Below, in pieces: positions 9,101-17,709 of a stretch of DNA of 64,000 bases. Within the stretch, counting starts at the first letter, position 1. Each line of letters starts with the position of its first letter. Source of the DNA: DASRAU01 sp036005805 (GTDB taxonomy: Bacteria > Acidobacteriota > Polarisedimenticolia > Gp22-AA2); assembly GCA_036005805.1 (NCBI GenBank), contig DASYQE010000066.1, positions 1-64,000 on the forward strand, written 5' to 3'. The translations under genes and the position numbers were made by a program. Under the pieces are notes generated by a model, which was not told where the DNA came from, searched no databases, and saw only the letters and a program-made list of their open reading frames with translations.

Positions 9101-12100
9101 GCGCATCAGCCTGCCGCCGAAGATCGCCTCGTCGCAGGTGCTCGACTCCGACGAGACCCGCGCCCTTCGGATGGTCGCGCGGCGCACCTGGCGCTTCTTC
9201 GAAAGGTTCGTGGACCTGGAGAACCACCACCTGCCGCAGGACAACTTCCAGGAAGATCCCGAGCCGGTCGCGGCCCACCGGACCTCGCCGACGAACCTGG
9301 GGCTCTACCTCCTCAGCACCACGGTCGCCCGCGACTTCGGCTGGATCGGGACCCTCGAGATGCTCGAACGGCTCGAAGCGACGCTTCGGACGATGGCCGA
9401 CCTGCACCGCGTGCACGGCCACTTCGTCAACTGGTACGACACCCGGACTCTGCGGCCGCTCGAACCGGTCTACATCTCGACCGTGGACAGCGGCAACCTG
9501 GCCGGGCACCTGATCGCCCTGGCCCAGGCCTGCCGCGAGCTGGCGCGCCGTCCCCCCATCGGCCCGGAGGCGCTCGAAGGGATCGGCGACGCCCTGCACC
9601 TGTTCGAGGACGCCGCCGCCGCGGCCGGGCGATCCAGGCGGACTCCGGCGGTGACGGAGCGGCTGCTGCGCGAGCGGGTCGAACGCCTGTCGGAGCTCCT
9701 CGCATCCGCGCCGGCGAGTCTCCCTGAGTGGCACGGGCGGCTCGACGCTCTGCAGAGCGGGGCGGTCGACCTCGCCACCATCGCCCGCGGCCTGGCGATC
9801 GGCCTGGAGGACGCCGCCGCCCGATCCGGGCTTCTGACCTGGGCCGCGGCCTTGCAGGACGCCGTCCGGAGCCATCGACGCGATTTCGAAGCGCCCTCTG
9901 CGGGGGCGCGTCTCGCCGCGATCGCGGCGCGGGCCGAGGGCCTGGTCGGGGAGATGGACTTCCAGGTCCTGTTCGATTCCACCCGCAAGCTTTTCTCCAT
10001 CGGCTCCAGCGTCGCCGACGGCCGGCTCGATCCCGGCAGCTACGATCTGCTGGCGTCCGAGGCGCGGCTCGCCAGCTTCGTCGCCGTCGCCAAGGGGGAC
10101 GTCCCGCCGCAGCACTGGTTTCTCCTCGGCCGGTCGCTCACGCCGGTGGGGCGCGGGGCGGCGCTTTTGTCGTGGTCCGGGTCGATGTTCGAATACCTCA
10201 TGCCGCTTCTGGTGATGCGGCAGCCGGCGCGCAGCCTCCTGGATCTCACCTGCCGCCTGGTGGTGCGGCGGCAGATCCACTATGGCGCCGAGCGCGGCGT
10301 CCCCTGGGGGATCTCGGAGTCGGCGTACAACGTGCGCGACGCGGAGCTCACCTACCAGTACTCGGATTTCGGAGTTCCGGGGCTGGGGCTCAAGCGGGGG
10401 CTGTTCGAGGACGTGGTGGTGGCGCCCTATGCCACGGCGCTGGCCGCCATGCTGGATCCGCGCGCGGCGCTGCACAACTTCTCACGCCTCGAAGAGGCGG
10501 GGGCCTCGGGCCCCTGCGGCTTCTACGACGCGCTCGACTACACCCCGGCGCGACTGCCCGAAGGGACCTCGGTCGCGATCGTCCGCGCCTTCATGGCGCA
10601 TCACCAGGGGATGACCATCGTCGCGCTGGGGAACGTGGTCCACGACGAAGCCACCCCGCGGCGTTTCCATTCCCATCCCCTGATCCAGGCGGCGGAGCTG
10701 CTCCTGGAGGAACGGACGCCGCGGGCGGTGGCCGTGGCCCGGCCGCGCGCCGAGGAGGTCCTGGAGGCGGCGCATGTCCGCGATCTGGTCCCGCCCGCCC
10801 TGCGGCGCTTCGACTCGCCGCACGACACTCCACCCCGCACGCACGTGCTCTCCAACGGCCGCTACACGGTGATGCTGACGGCGGCCGGATCGGGATTCAG
10901 CCGCTGCGGCGAAAGGGCCGTCACCCGCTGGCGCGAGGACGCCACCCGCGACCATTGGGGGACGTTCGTCTTCCTGCGCGACGCGGGCACGGGCGCCGTC
11001 TGGTCCGCCGGCTTCCAGCCTTGCGGCACCGAGGTGGATCGGTACGACGTGGTCTATTCCGAGGACCGGGTGCGGATCACCCAGCAGGACGCGTCGCTGT
11101 CGATCGTGCTCGAGGTGGTGGTGTCGCACGAGGACGACGCCGAGCTGCGCCGCCTCACCGTGACCAACCACGAGAACCGCGCCCGCGCCATCGAGATCAC
11201 CTCCTACGCCGAGGTGGTGCTGGCGCCCCAGGCGGCGGACGAGGCGCACCCGGCTTTCTCGAACCTGTTCGTCGAGACCGAGTTCGTCGCCACGCACGGG
11301 GCCCTGCTGGCGACGCGGCGGCCGCGCTCGGCGGACGAGGCACGCGTCTGGGTCGCCCACGTGGCCGCCTCCGAGAGCGAGCCTGCCGGCCCGCTGCAGT
11401 TCGAGACCGACCGCGTCCGCTTCCTGGGCCGCGGTCGCGGCGTCCGGACGGCGTCCGCGGTGCTCGACGGCGGCCCGCTCTCGAACACCGCGGGGACGGT
11501 CCTCGACCCGATCGTCAGCCTGCGGCACCGCGTGGTGATTCCCGCCGGGGGAACGGTGCGCATGGTGTTCACGACGCTGATGGCCCCCTCGCGGGAGCAG
11601 GCCCTCGAGATCGCGGAGAAATACGGCCAGCCGGCGACCTTCGAGCGCGCCTCGGCCCTCGCCTGGACGCAGGCGCAGGTGCAGCTGCAGCACCTGCGCA
11701 TCACCCAGGACGAGGCGCACCTCTTCCAGCGGCTGGCCAACCGGCTCCTGTACGCCGATCGCACCCTGCGCGCGGGGGCGCGCGAGCTCGCCTCGAGCCG
11801 CGGCGGTCCCGGCGGACTCTGGGCGCACGGTATTTCCGGCGATCGCCCAATCGCGCTTCTGCGCATCGAGAGGGAGGAGGAGCTGGAGATCGCGCGGCAG
11901 CTGCTGCGCGCCCAGGAATACTGGAGGCTGAAGGGGATCCCCGCCGACCTGGTGATCCTGAACGCGCAGGTCGCCTCCTATGCCCAGAACCTGCAGCACG
12001 CCATCGAAGCGATGGCGCGGGCGAACCAGCCGGCGACCGGGACCGAGGCGCAGGCGACGCACGGCGGCGTCTTCGTGCTGCGGGAGGATCTCCTCCCCGC

Positions 12101-14702
12101 GCCCGACCTGGCGGTGCTGCGCTCGGCGGCGCGCCTGCTGATCGTGGCGAACCGCGGCACCCTCTCGGAGCAGGTGGTGCGGGAGACCGTGCCCAGCCCC
12201 GCGCCGATGCCGCCGCGGCGCCGCCCGGTGCGCCCCCGCCCCGGCCCGGCCATCCGCCCGGTCCTCGATCTGCGTTTCTGGAACGGGCTCGGAGGTTTCA
12301 CGCCGGACGGCCGCGAATACGTCACCGTGCTCGACCGCGGCCAGTTGACTCCGGCCCCCTGGATCAACGTCGTCGCCAACCCGGACTTCGGGTTCCAGGT
12401 CTCCGAGTCGGGATCGGGACACACCTGGTCCAAAAACAGCCGCGAGAACAAGCTCACGCCCTGGTCGAACGATCCGGTCGGCGACCCGCCGGGGGAGACG
12501 TTCTACGTGCGCGACGAAGAGAGCGGGGCGTTGTGGGGGCCGACCTGCCTGCCGATCCGCGAGGAGAACGGGGCGTACGTCATCCGCCACGGCCAGGGCT
12601 ACAGCCGCTTCGAGCACGTCGCGCACGACATCGGGCTCGATCTCCTGCAGCTCGTGCCGCCGGCGGATCCGATCAAGATCTCCCGCCTGACGCTGCGCAA
12701 CCTGTCCGGCCGCAGGCGGCGCCTGACGATCACGGCATACGTGGAGTGGGTGCTCGGAGTCGCCCGGACCGGGACGGCTCCTTACGTCGTCACCGAGACC
12801 GACCCCGCGACCGGGGCGATCCTGGCGCGCAACGCCTGGAACGGGGAGTTCGCATCGCGCGTCGCGTTCGCCGCCCTGGGCCGCCGCCCGACCGCCGCGA
12901 CCGCCGATCGCCTGGAGTTCCTCGGCCGGAACTCCGGCCTCGATCGTCCCGCCGCGCTCGAGCCCGGGAAAAGACTCTCGGGCAGGATCGGTGCCGGCCT
13001 CGACCCATGCGCGGCCCTGCAGACGATCGTTGAACTGGAGCCGGGCGAAAGCAAAGAAGTGCTGTTCCTGCTGGGCCAGGGGGAAAGCCGCGAGGAATGC
13101 GGGCTCCTCATCGAACGCTATCGCCAGGCGGACGGCAAAGCACTTCTCGCCGAGGTGCGCGAGCACTGGGACGGCCTGCTCGCAGCGGTGCAGGTCACGA
13201 CTCCCGACCCCGCCATGGATCTGCTGCTCAACCGCTGGCTCCTGTACCAGATGCTCTCCTGCCGTCTCTGGGGCCGTTCCGCCTTCTACCAGGCGGGCGG
13301 GGCGTACGGCTTCCGCGATCAGATCCAGGACGTCCTGGCGGTCGCGGCGACGAGCCCCGAACTCGTGCGGGAGCACCTGTTGCGCTGCGCGGCCCGGCAG
13401 TTCAAGGAGGGGGACGTGCAGCACTGGTGGCATCCGCCGACGGGGCGCGGCGTGAGAACCCGGATCTCCGACGATCGCCTGTGGCTTCCCTACGCGGTCG
13501 CCCACTATCTGGAGACCACCGGGGACCCGTCCGTGCTGGACGAAGAGATCCCCTGGCTCGAGGGGGCGCGGCTCTCTGAGCACGAGCAGGAGGCGTATTT
13601 CCAGCCGGCGGAATCGGAGGAGCGCGCCACGTTGTTCGAGCATTGCGCCCGGGCGCTCGATCGGAGCCTCGAGACGGGAGAGCACGGCCTTCCCCTGATC
13701 GGCGCCGGGGACTGGAACGACGGCATGAACCGCGTCGGTCACGAGGGCCGCGGCGAGAGCGTCTGGCTCGCGTGGTTCCTGTCCGTGAACCTGCAGCAAT
13801 TCGCGGCCATCGCCGAGCGACGCGGAGCAGGAGAACGCGCCGATCGCTGGCGGCAGAAAGTCGCCTCGCTCCAGACCGCGCTTCAGAAGGAGGGCTGGGA
13901 CGGGGCCTGGTACCGGCGTGCCTTCTTCGACGACGGCACGCCCCTGGGATCCGCCGCCGACGAAGAGTGCCGCATCGATTCCATCGCACAGTCGTGGGCG
14001 GTCCTGTCAGGGGATGGCGACAGGGCGCGGGCGCGCCAGGCCATGGCCTCGGTCGAAGAACACCTCGTCCGGCGCGACGACCGGCTGCTGCTGCTCCTCG
14101 CCCCGCCGTTCGATCGGCTCCCCCACGATCCCGGGTATATAAAAGGATACCCCCCCGGGGTGCGCGAGAACGGCGGGCAGTACACCCATGCGGCGATCTG
14201 GTCGGTGATGGCCTTCGCGGCCCTGAACGAAGGGGACAAGGCGGCCGGCCTGTTCGATCTCCTGAATCCCATCCATCACGCGGACGATGCCGAGGGTCTC
14301 CGCAGATACCGGGTGGAGCCCTATGTCGTGGCCGCCGACGTCTACTCCGAGCCTCCCCACATCGGGCGCGGTGGCTGGACGTGGTACACCGGGGCCGCCG
14401 GCTGGCTGCATCGCGCCGGCCTGGAGTCGATCCTCGGCTTGCGCAAGCGCGGCGAAGCACTCGCGATCGATCCGTGCATCCCGCGAGCCTGGAAGGGGTT
14501 CGAGATCACCTTCCGCCACGGCCGGAGCCTCTACCGGATCACGGTCGAGAACCCGAACGGGGTCAGCCGCGGAGTGTCCCGCCTCAGCCTCGACGGCGCC
14601 CCGCTCCGGGGAGGGACGCTCATCCCTCTGACCAACGACGGTCGCGAGCACCAGGTCCAGGTGCTGCTCGGAGAGATCCCGGTCAATCCGGGTCGTGACT
14701 GA
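6180..14702 (+). CDS. ndvB: Cyclic beta-1,2-glucan synthase (GT84-GH94)
   Basis: A 2840-residue inner-membrane enzyme of the NdvB/ChvB class, which polymerises glucose from UDP-glucose into beta-1,2 chains and cyclises them. The N-terminus EPIRAEIFGIERLEQHA is characteristic. Membrane spans lie near residues 400-440, 810-860 and 925-960. The GT84 domain carries TLDSDTRLPMG (about residue 620), SHDLFE (about 737) and RQRHRWVRGDWQLLPW (about 769). A glucoamylase-like region follows (YQYSDFGVPGLGLK, about 1390), then carbohydrate-binding sheets, then a GH94 phosphorylase-like domain with GDWNDGMNRVGHEG (about 2510), whose Asp is the family's general acid. All regions are intact and length is typical. 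The ATG at 6180 has only a weak ribosome binding site. Products in other bacteria are periplasmic osmoprotective glucans; here the same role is inferred. Confidence 0.95.
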   Translation: MKGPAVIDGSSPEQEPIRAEIFGIERLEQHALSLAEAHHAGGRPPRGRPLLPRVRDNAKVLLAGYRNIAATVLAKKPITPAAEWILDNFHVVDEQLRGIRDHLPRSYYRLLPKIAAGHLAGYPRVYGLAWAYVAHTDSRFELETLQRFVQAYQRGQPLTIGEIWAVAIHLRVALVENLRRLSQAIQRAREGRARADALADRLLAPGDEPPERSEAALRGLGNALLSRAFAVQLVQRLRGQDPSVTPALAWLETRLGAQGTTADEVVAQEHQAQAEANVTVRNIISSMRWMSSIDWTVFFESVSLVDEVLRQAPGFAAMDFNTRDEYRARIERLSRRSPHSEIEVAQEAVSLAGGVAGAGLASAARLDPGYHLLAGGRRAFERRLGFRVPWSIRIRRVFRAHPLAGYLGSIAVLTALLLASPLFLTFAAGAAPRVLALLALFALVPASEIAIAIVQRLVPWLIPARLLPKLELAGGVPAELRTLVAVPTMIRNQGDIEGQLERLEVHYLANPEGHLHFALLTDWTDAAAETVPGDADLLDAVSAGIARLNARYGSLPGGEARFLLLHRRRLWNPHEGKWIGWERKRGKLHELNRLLRGATDTTFVPIEGRAPAVPPGVRYVITLDSDTRLPMGSARRLVGAMAHPLNRPRFDPRKGRVVEGYAIVQPHLTPSLPTGPDSTTLQRILSGPGGVDPYAAAISDVYQDLFGEGSYTGKGIYDVDAFEAALAGRVPENTLLSHDLFESAFARAGLATDVDLFEEFPAHYGVAARQRHRWVRGDWQLLPWILNPRAGLTGHARWKMTDNLRRSLAAPSTFLLAVAAWILPGVPPLGWTALFLGSIVLPAVIPILDGLVPRRRGISKRSHLRAVGNDIQTALAQTLLAITMLAHQAWLMVDAIVRTLWRLGLSRRHLLEWVTAAQAGSGADLKLRSFLRQLAPGVVLAAGAGLLVVLLKPEARLVGLPFVALWVLSPVLAWRISLPPKIASSQVLDSDETRALRMVARRTWRFFERFVDLENHHLPQDNFQEDPEPVAAHRTSPTNLGLYLLSTTVARDFGWIGTLEMLERLEATLRTMADLHRVHGHFVNWYDTRTLRPLEPVYISTVDSGNLAGHLIALAQACRELARRPPIGPEALEGIGDALHLFEDAAAAAGRSRRTPAVTERLLRERVERLSELLASAPASLPEWHGRLDALQSGAVDLATIARGLAIGLEDAAARSGLLTWAAALQDAVRSHRRDFEAPSAGARLAAIAARAEGLVGEMDFQVLFDSTRKLFSIGSSVADGRLDPGSYDLLASEARLASFVAVAKGDVPPQHWFLLGRSLTPVGRGAALLSWSGSMFEYLMPLLVMRQPARSLLDLTCRLVVRRQIHYGAERGVPWGISESAYNVRDAELTYQYSDFGVPGLGLKRGLFEDVVVAPYATALAAMLDPRAALHNFSRLEEAGASGPCGFYDALDYTPARLPEGTSVAIVRAFMAHHQGMTIVALGNVVHDEATPRRFHSHPLIQAAELLLEERTPRAVAVARPRAEEVLEAAHVRDLVPPALRRFDSPHDTPPRTHVLSNGRYTVMLTAAGSGFSRCGERAVTRWREDATRDHWGTFVFLRDAGTGAVWSAGFQPCGTEVDRYDVVYSEDRVRITQQDASLSIVLEVVVSHEDDAELRRLTVTNHENRARAIEITSYAEVVLAPQAADEAHPAFSNLFVETEFVATHGALLATRRPRSADEARVWVAHVAASESEPAGPLQFETDRVRFLGRGRGVRTASAVLDGGPLSNTAGTVLDPIVSLRHRVVIPAGGTVRMVFTTLMAPSREQALEIAEKYGQPATFERASALAWTQAQVQLQHLRITQDEAHLFQRLANRLLYADRTLRAGARELASSRGGPGGLWAHGISGDRPIALLRIEREEELEIARQLLRAQEYWRLKGIPADLVILNAQVASYAQNLQHAIEAMARANQPATGTEAQATHGGVFVLREDLLPAPDLAVLRSAARLLIVANRGTLSEQVVRETVPSPAPMPPRRRPVRPRPGPAIRPVLDLRFWNGLGGFTPDGREYVTVLDRGQLTPAPWINVVANPDFGFQVSESGSGHTWSKNSRENKLTPWSNDPVGDPPGETFYVRDEESGALWGPTCLPIREENGAYVIRHGQGYSRFEHVAHDIGLDLLQLVPPADPIKISRLTLRNLSGRRRRLTITAYVEWVLGVARTGTAPYVVTETDPATGAILARNAWNGEFASRVAFAALGRRPTAATADRLEFLGRNSGLDRPAALEPGKRLSGRIGAGLDPCAALQTIVELEPGESKEVLFLLGQGESREECGLLIERYRQADGKALLAEVREHWDGLLAAVQVTTPDPAMDLLLNRWLLYQMLSCRLWGRSAFYQAGGAYGFRDQIQDVLAVAATSPELVREHLLRCAARQFKEGDVQHWWHPPTGRGVRTRISDDRLWLPYAVAHYLETTGDPSVLDEEIPWLEGARLSEHEQEAYFQPAESEERATLFEHCARALDRSLETGEHGLPLIGAGDWNDGMNRVGHEGRGESVWLAWFLSVNLQQFAAIAERRGAGERADRWRQKVASLQTALQKEGWDGAWYRRAFFDDGTPLGSAADEECRIDSIAQSWAVLSGDGDRARARQAMASVEEHLVRRDDRLLLLLAPPFDRLPHDPGYIKGYPPGVRENGGQYTHAAIWSVMAFAALNEGDKAAGLFDLLNPIHHADDAEGLRRYRVEPYVVAADVYSEPPHIGRGGWTWYTGAAGWLHRAGLESILGLRKRGEALAIDPCIPRAWKGFEITFRHGRSLYRITVENPNGVSRGVSRLSLDGAPLRGGTLIPLTNDGREHQVQVLLGEIPVNPGRD

Positions 14703-14832
14703 ATCCTGTGTCCGGAGCGGCCTGACAGAATCGGGGCCAAGTGCGCCCCCGGTTTTCAATTTCAGGCCGGTCGGGAGGGACTCTCGAGCGCAGCGTGGAA
14801 CCGGAACCGGCCCCCGACCACCTCGGCGCCGG

Positions 14833-16419
14833 ATGAGCAGGGATCCATACTTGGAGATGATTTCTTCCCGGCCTCGTGGAATCATTCTCGTCGAGCCTGA
14901 CATCAATCCCGTCGCGCGGCGTTTCAGCCTTCCGAACATCGCGAACTACCCGCCTCTCCCCCAGGTGCGCCTCGCCGGACAGCTCCCGCCCGGAGAGAAC
15001 GTGGCGATCGCGGATCTGCGCATCGCGGGCGAGCGGCGGCGATTGCTCGAGCGCGTCCGGCGGGATCCGCCCGCCCTCGTCGGCATCTCCCTCACCTTCA
15101 CGTCGAACGGCGACGAGGCGATCGAGGTGGCCGCGGCCATCCGGAGACTTTCCCCCGCGACCGGCATCGTCTTCGGCGGGACCGCCCCCTCGGAAGACCC
15201 CGCATCGTTCTGGAGCTCGGCGGCAGATCTGATCTGCCACCGGAGCGGCGACGCCTCCTTCGCGGCCCTGGCCGCCGAGGTGCGCGAGACGGGAGGGATG
15301 CCGGCACGCTTCCCCGGGTTCTTTCACCGCGACGGCGGGCGCTTCGTCCTCGAGCCGGGACCTGCCGCCGCGCCGCTGGCGAGCCTCCGGCCCAACGCGT
15401 GGCACCTGCTGCCGAAGCGCTACTGGCGCGGCTACTTCCAGGGGTTCCGGCCCACCGGCATGGGGCAGACGAGCGAGGGCTGCCCCTACGACTGCACCTT
15501 CTGCACCGTCTGGAAGACGCACGGCCGCAGGGTCTCGGTGGCCTCCCTCGCCAACGTGAAGCACGACTTCGATTCCCTCCCCCCATCCGTCCGCGCCTTC
15601 TTCTTCGCGGATGACATCTGGATGCAGGCCAGCGAGACCCAGCTTCGGGAGCTCTACGATCCGCTCCTGGCGTGGATGGCCTCCGACTTCCTCCCGCGCC
15701 ATCCCGATTTCTGGCTGACGGCCGAGACCCGCACCGACCTGTATCTGCGCGAGGAGGATCGCTTCTATGGCTGGATCAAGCGCGGCGGGCTGAAGCGGAT
15801 CCTCTTCGGCGTGGAGGCGGTGACCGACGAGCAGCTCCGGAGCTTCAGCAAGCGGAACTCCGTCGACCGCAACATCGAGGCCATCCGTCGTGCCGCGGAG
15901 GCCGGGGCCATCGTCACGGCCCAGTTCGTCATCCCGTGCGATGCGACCCGCGCCTACTTCGACGAGATGGTCCGGTTCCTGAAGGTCCATCGGCGCTGGA
16001 TTCGTACGTCCAACTTCACCATCGCGACGCCGCTCCCGGGCACCGACCTGTACGAGGACTCCCTGAAGGAGTCGCCCGAGCTCGCCGACCGGGGCGCCAT
16101 CTCGCACTCGGCGTTCTCGCTCTTCACGGCGCTGACCCCGACCCGGCTCGACGTCCGCGAGTTCTACGGGCAGGTGGCCCGGGTGTTCCGCGCGGCCAAC
16201 CAGGTCCGCTTCAGTCTCGAGGCCCAGCAGCAATGCCTGCGGATGGTGTTTCGGTCCCCCTGGCTGATCCGTCGCCTCGCCCGGGCGCCGCTGGCGCTGC
16301 GGGCGCTGACCGATCCCGGCACCTTCCTCGACGTCCACCGGCTCGTCCAGGGGGATCGGCTTCTCGTGCCCCGGCCCGCGTCACCGCCCGCGTCCCAGCC
16401 AACCCCCCGGCTCGCCTGA
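14833..16419 (+). CDS. B12-binding-domain radical SAM protein
   Basis: A 528-residue enzyme with an N-terminal cobalamin-binding-like Rossmann region (about residues 15-150: RPRGIILVEPDINPVAR, ALVGISLTFTSNGDEAIE, IVFGGTAPSEDP) and a radical SAM core. The [4Fe-4S] ligands are Cys217, Cys221 and Cys224 in GCPYDCTFCTVW. Core strands include FFFADDIWM, ILFGVEAVTDEQL and VTAQFVIPCD. Relatives methylate or rearrange unactivated carbons in lipids, hopanoids and antibiotics; the substrate here is unknown. I use ATG 14833; an in-frame ATG at 14695 overlaps the synthase stop but its extra residues are low-complexity. It starts 130 bases after the cyclic glucan synthase and precedes two acyltransferases and an aminotransferase, suggesting glycan or lipid modification. 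Confidence 0.88.
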   Translation: MSRDPYLEMISSRPRGIILVEPDINPVARRFSLPNIANYPPLPQVRLAGQLPPGENVAIADLRIAGERRRLLERVRRDPPALVGISLTFTSNGDEAIEVAAAIRRLSPATGIVFGGTAPSEDPASFWSSAADLICHRSGDASFAALAAEVRETGGMPARFPGFFHRDGGRFVLEPGPAAAPLASLRPNAWHLLPKRYWRGYFQGFRPTGMGQTSEGCPYDCTFCTVWKTHGRRVSVASLANVKHDFDSLPPSVRAFFFADDIWMQASETQLRELYDPLLAWMASDFLPRHPDFWLTAETRTDLYLREEDRFYGWIKRGGLKRILFGVEAVTDEQLRSFSKRNSVDRNIEAIRRAAEAGAIVTAQFVIPCDATRAYFDEMVRFLKVHRRWIRTSNFTIATPLPGTDLYEDSLKESPELADRGAISHSAFSLFTALTPTRLDVREFYGQVARVFRAANQVRFSLEAQQQCLRMVFRSPWLIRRLARAPLALRALTDPGTFLDVHRLVQGDRLLVPRPASPPASQPTPRLA

Positions 16420-16439
16420 GCCAGCTCCGCGATCCTCTC

Positions 16440-16466
16440 CCCGCGTCAGGCCCCTGCTGACGCGGG
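16440..16466. terminator. Stem-loop after the radical SAM gene
   Basis: A perfect 10-base inverted repeat CCCGCGTCAG (16440-16449) and CTGACGCGGG (16457-16466) with a 7-base loop lies 20 bases after the radical SAM stop codon. No T-tract follows, so it may be a transcript-stabilising hairpin or attenuator and not a factor-independent terminator. It separates the synthase/radical SAM genes from the acyltransferase unit. Confidence 0.5.
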
Positions 16467-16542
16467 ATTCAGGCCAACACTCGACAATGGGAATCCGCAT
16501 TTGTACCGCATGATGACGATGGGAGTGGAGGGCGATGACGCG

Positions 16543-17709
16543 ATGAACATGCGTGGTGCGGCGGTCCTCGAGCCGGGGTCCCCGTCCGCCGTCACGATCG
16601 TCGATCGTCCGGCTTTCATCCGGATGGAAAAGGAATGGAACGCGCTCGTCGAGACGACGTCCGACCAGCCCTTCTACCGGCATGAATACCTGCGAAGCTG
16701 GATGGATCATTTCGTGCCCGACGCGACGCTGAAGATCCTCACGGGCCGCGACCACGCGGGGACACTCGTCGCGGCGCTCCCGCTCGTGGCCGACCGCGGC
16801 TTCCTCTATGGTCTCCCCGTCCGGCGGCTGGTCTCGCCGACGAGCGTCCACTCCGGCCGATTCGACCTCATCGCGGCGGATCGCCGCTCGGCGGCGCGGT
16901 CGTTTCTCCGGACGCTGGCCGACGACGACACGTGGGACATGATCAGAATCACCGATGTGCCGGCGGGGGGGAACGCCTGGGACCTCTACGCTGCGGCCCT
17001 GGAAGCCGGCTTCCCCGCGGGGGCCTGGGAATCCCAGCGCAGTCCGTTTCTCGCGCTTCCTGCCTCTTACGACAAGCTGGAAGCCCGCCTGTCCTCCAAG
17101 TTCAAGGCGAACCTGCGCCGCCGCCGCAGGCGGCTCGAAGAGCGCGGCGACGTCCGCGTGGAGTGTGTGACCGGCGGCGGCGGGCTCGAGCGACGTCTCG
17201 AGGATCATTTCGCGCTCGAACGCAGCGGCTGGAAGGGGCGCAAGGGGACCGCGGCCGCCCAGAGCAGCCGGACGCGCGGCTTCTACACGGGCCTGGCGCA
17301 CGGGGCGGCCCGCGGCGACTACCTGTCGCTCTCCTCCCTGCATGTCGCCGGCAGGGCGATCGCTTCCCAGTACGGGCTCGCGCGGCGGGGCGTGTACTCC
17401 CTCTTGATGACCTGCTACGACGAGACCTGGAGCGAGTACAGCCCCGGGAACCTCCTGATGGAAACGGTGATGCAGCGCTGCGTCGCGGGCGGCCTGAGCG
17501 AGTTCGATTTCCTCGGCTGCGATCTGGGGTGGAAGCTGGATTGGAGCCCGACCGCCCGGGCGCACCATTGGTTCTTCATCTTTCGCGACAACCGCCTGGG
17601 CTGGATGCTGAAGAAAGCCAAGTTCGACTGGATCCCGGCGGCGAAAGAGGGCCTGAGACGATGGACACGGAGGCAGGATGCCGGCACCCAGGTCGTCAGC
17701 AGCCACTGA
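16543..17709 (+). CDS. FemAB/CelD-like GNAT acyltransferase, copy 1 of a tandem pair
   Basis: A 388-residue member of the CelD/BcsL (GNAT, FemAB-like) family. Typical features are an N-terminal block EKEWNALVETTSDQPFYRHEYLRSW, a basic cluster FKANLRRRRRRLEERG (near residue 190), the catalytic-domain segment FALERSGWKGRKGTA, then YDETWSEYSPGNLLME and a C-terminal FDFLGCDLGWKLDW. Such proteins transfer acyl groups (often from acyl-CoA or aminoacyl donors) to amino sugars or peptides in envelope polymers; substrate unknown. Starts at ATG 16543 with GGAGG 11 bases upstream; GTG 16525 and TTG 16501 are in-frame alternatives. The next gene is a clear paralogue and overlaps by 32 bases, evidence of a tandem duplication within an operon. 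Confidence 0.85.
   Translation: MNMRGAAVLEPGSPSAVTIVDRPAFIRMEKEWNALVETTSDQPFYRHEYLRSWMDHFVPDATLKILTGRDHAGTLVAALPLVADRGFLYGLPVRRLVSPTSVHSGRFDLIAADRRSAARSFLRTLADDDTWDMIRITDVPAGGNAWDLYAAALEAGFPAGAWESQRSPFLALPASYDKLEARLSSKFKANLRRRRRRLEERGDVRVECVTGGGGLERRLEDHFALERSGWKGRKGTAAAQSSRTRGFYTGLAHGAARGDYLSLSSLHVAGRAIASQYGLARRGVYSLLMTCYDETWSEYSPGNLLMETVMQRCVAGGLSEFDFLGCDLGWKLDWSPTARAHHWFFIFRDNRLGWMLKKAKFDWIPAAKEGLRRWTRRQDAGTQVVSSH

Noticed and set aside
6153..10475. 1440-codon minus-strand open frame inside the glucan synthase gene
   Set aside because: Antisense shadow of a GC-rich gene: low complexity, no family features, and the plus frame is a complete known enzyme.
14695..14832. Upstream start for the radical SAM protein overlapping the synthase stop
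   Set aside because: The additional 46 residues are low-complexity Arg/Pro/Gly and have no counterpart in the family; ATG 14833 better fits the B12-binding domain.
17678..17709. Frameshift joining the two acyltransferases into one gene
   Set aside because: Each has its own complete N- and C-terminal blocks and the second has its own ribosome binding site; a tandem duplication explains them.
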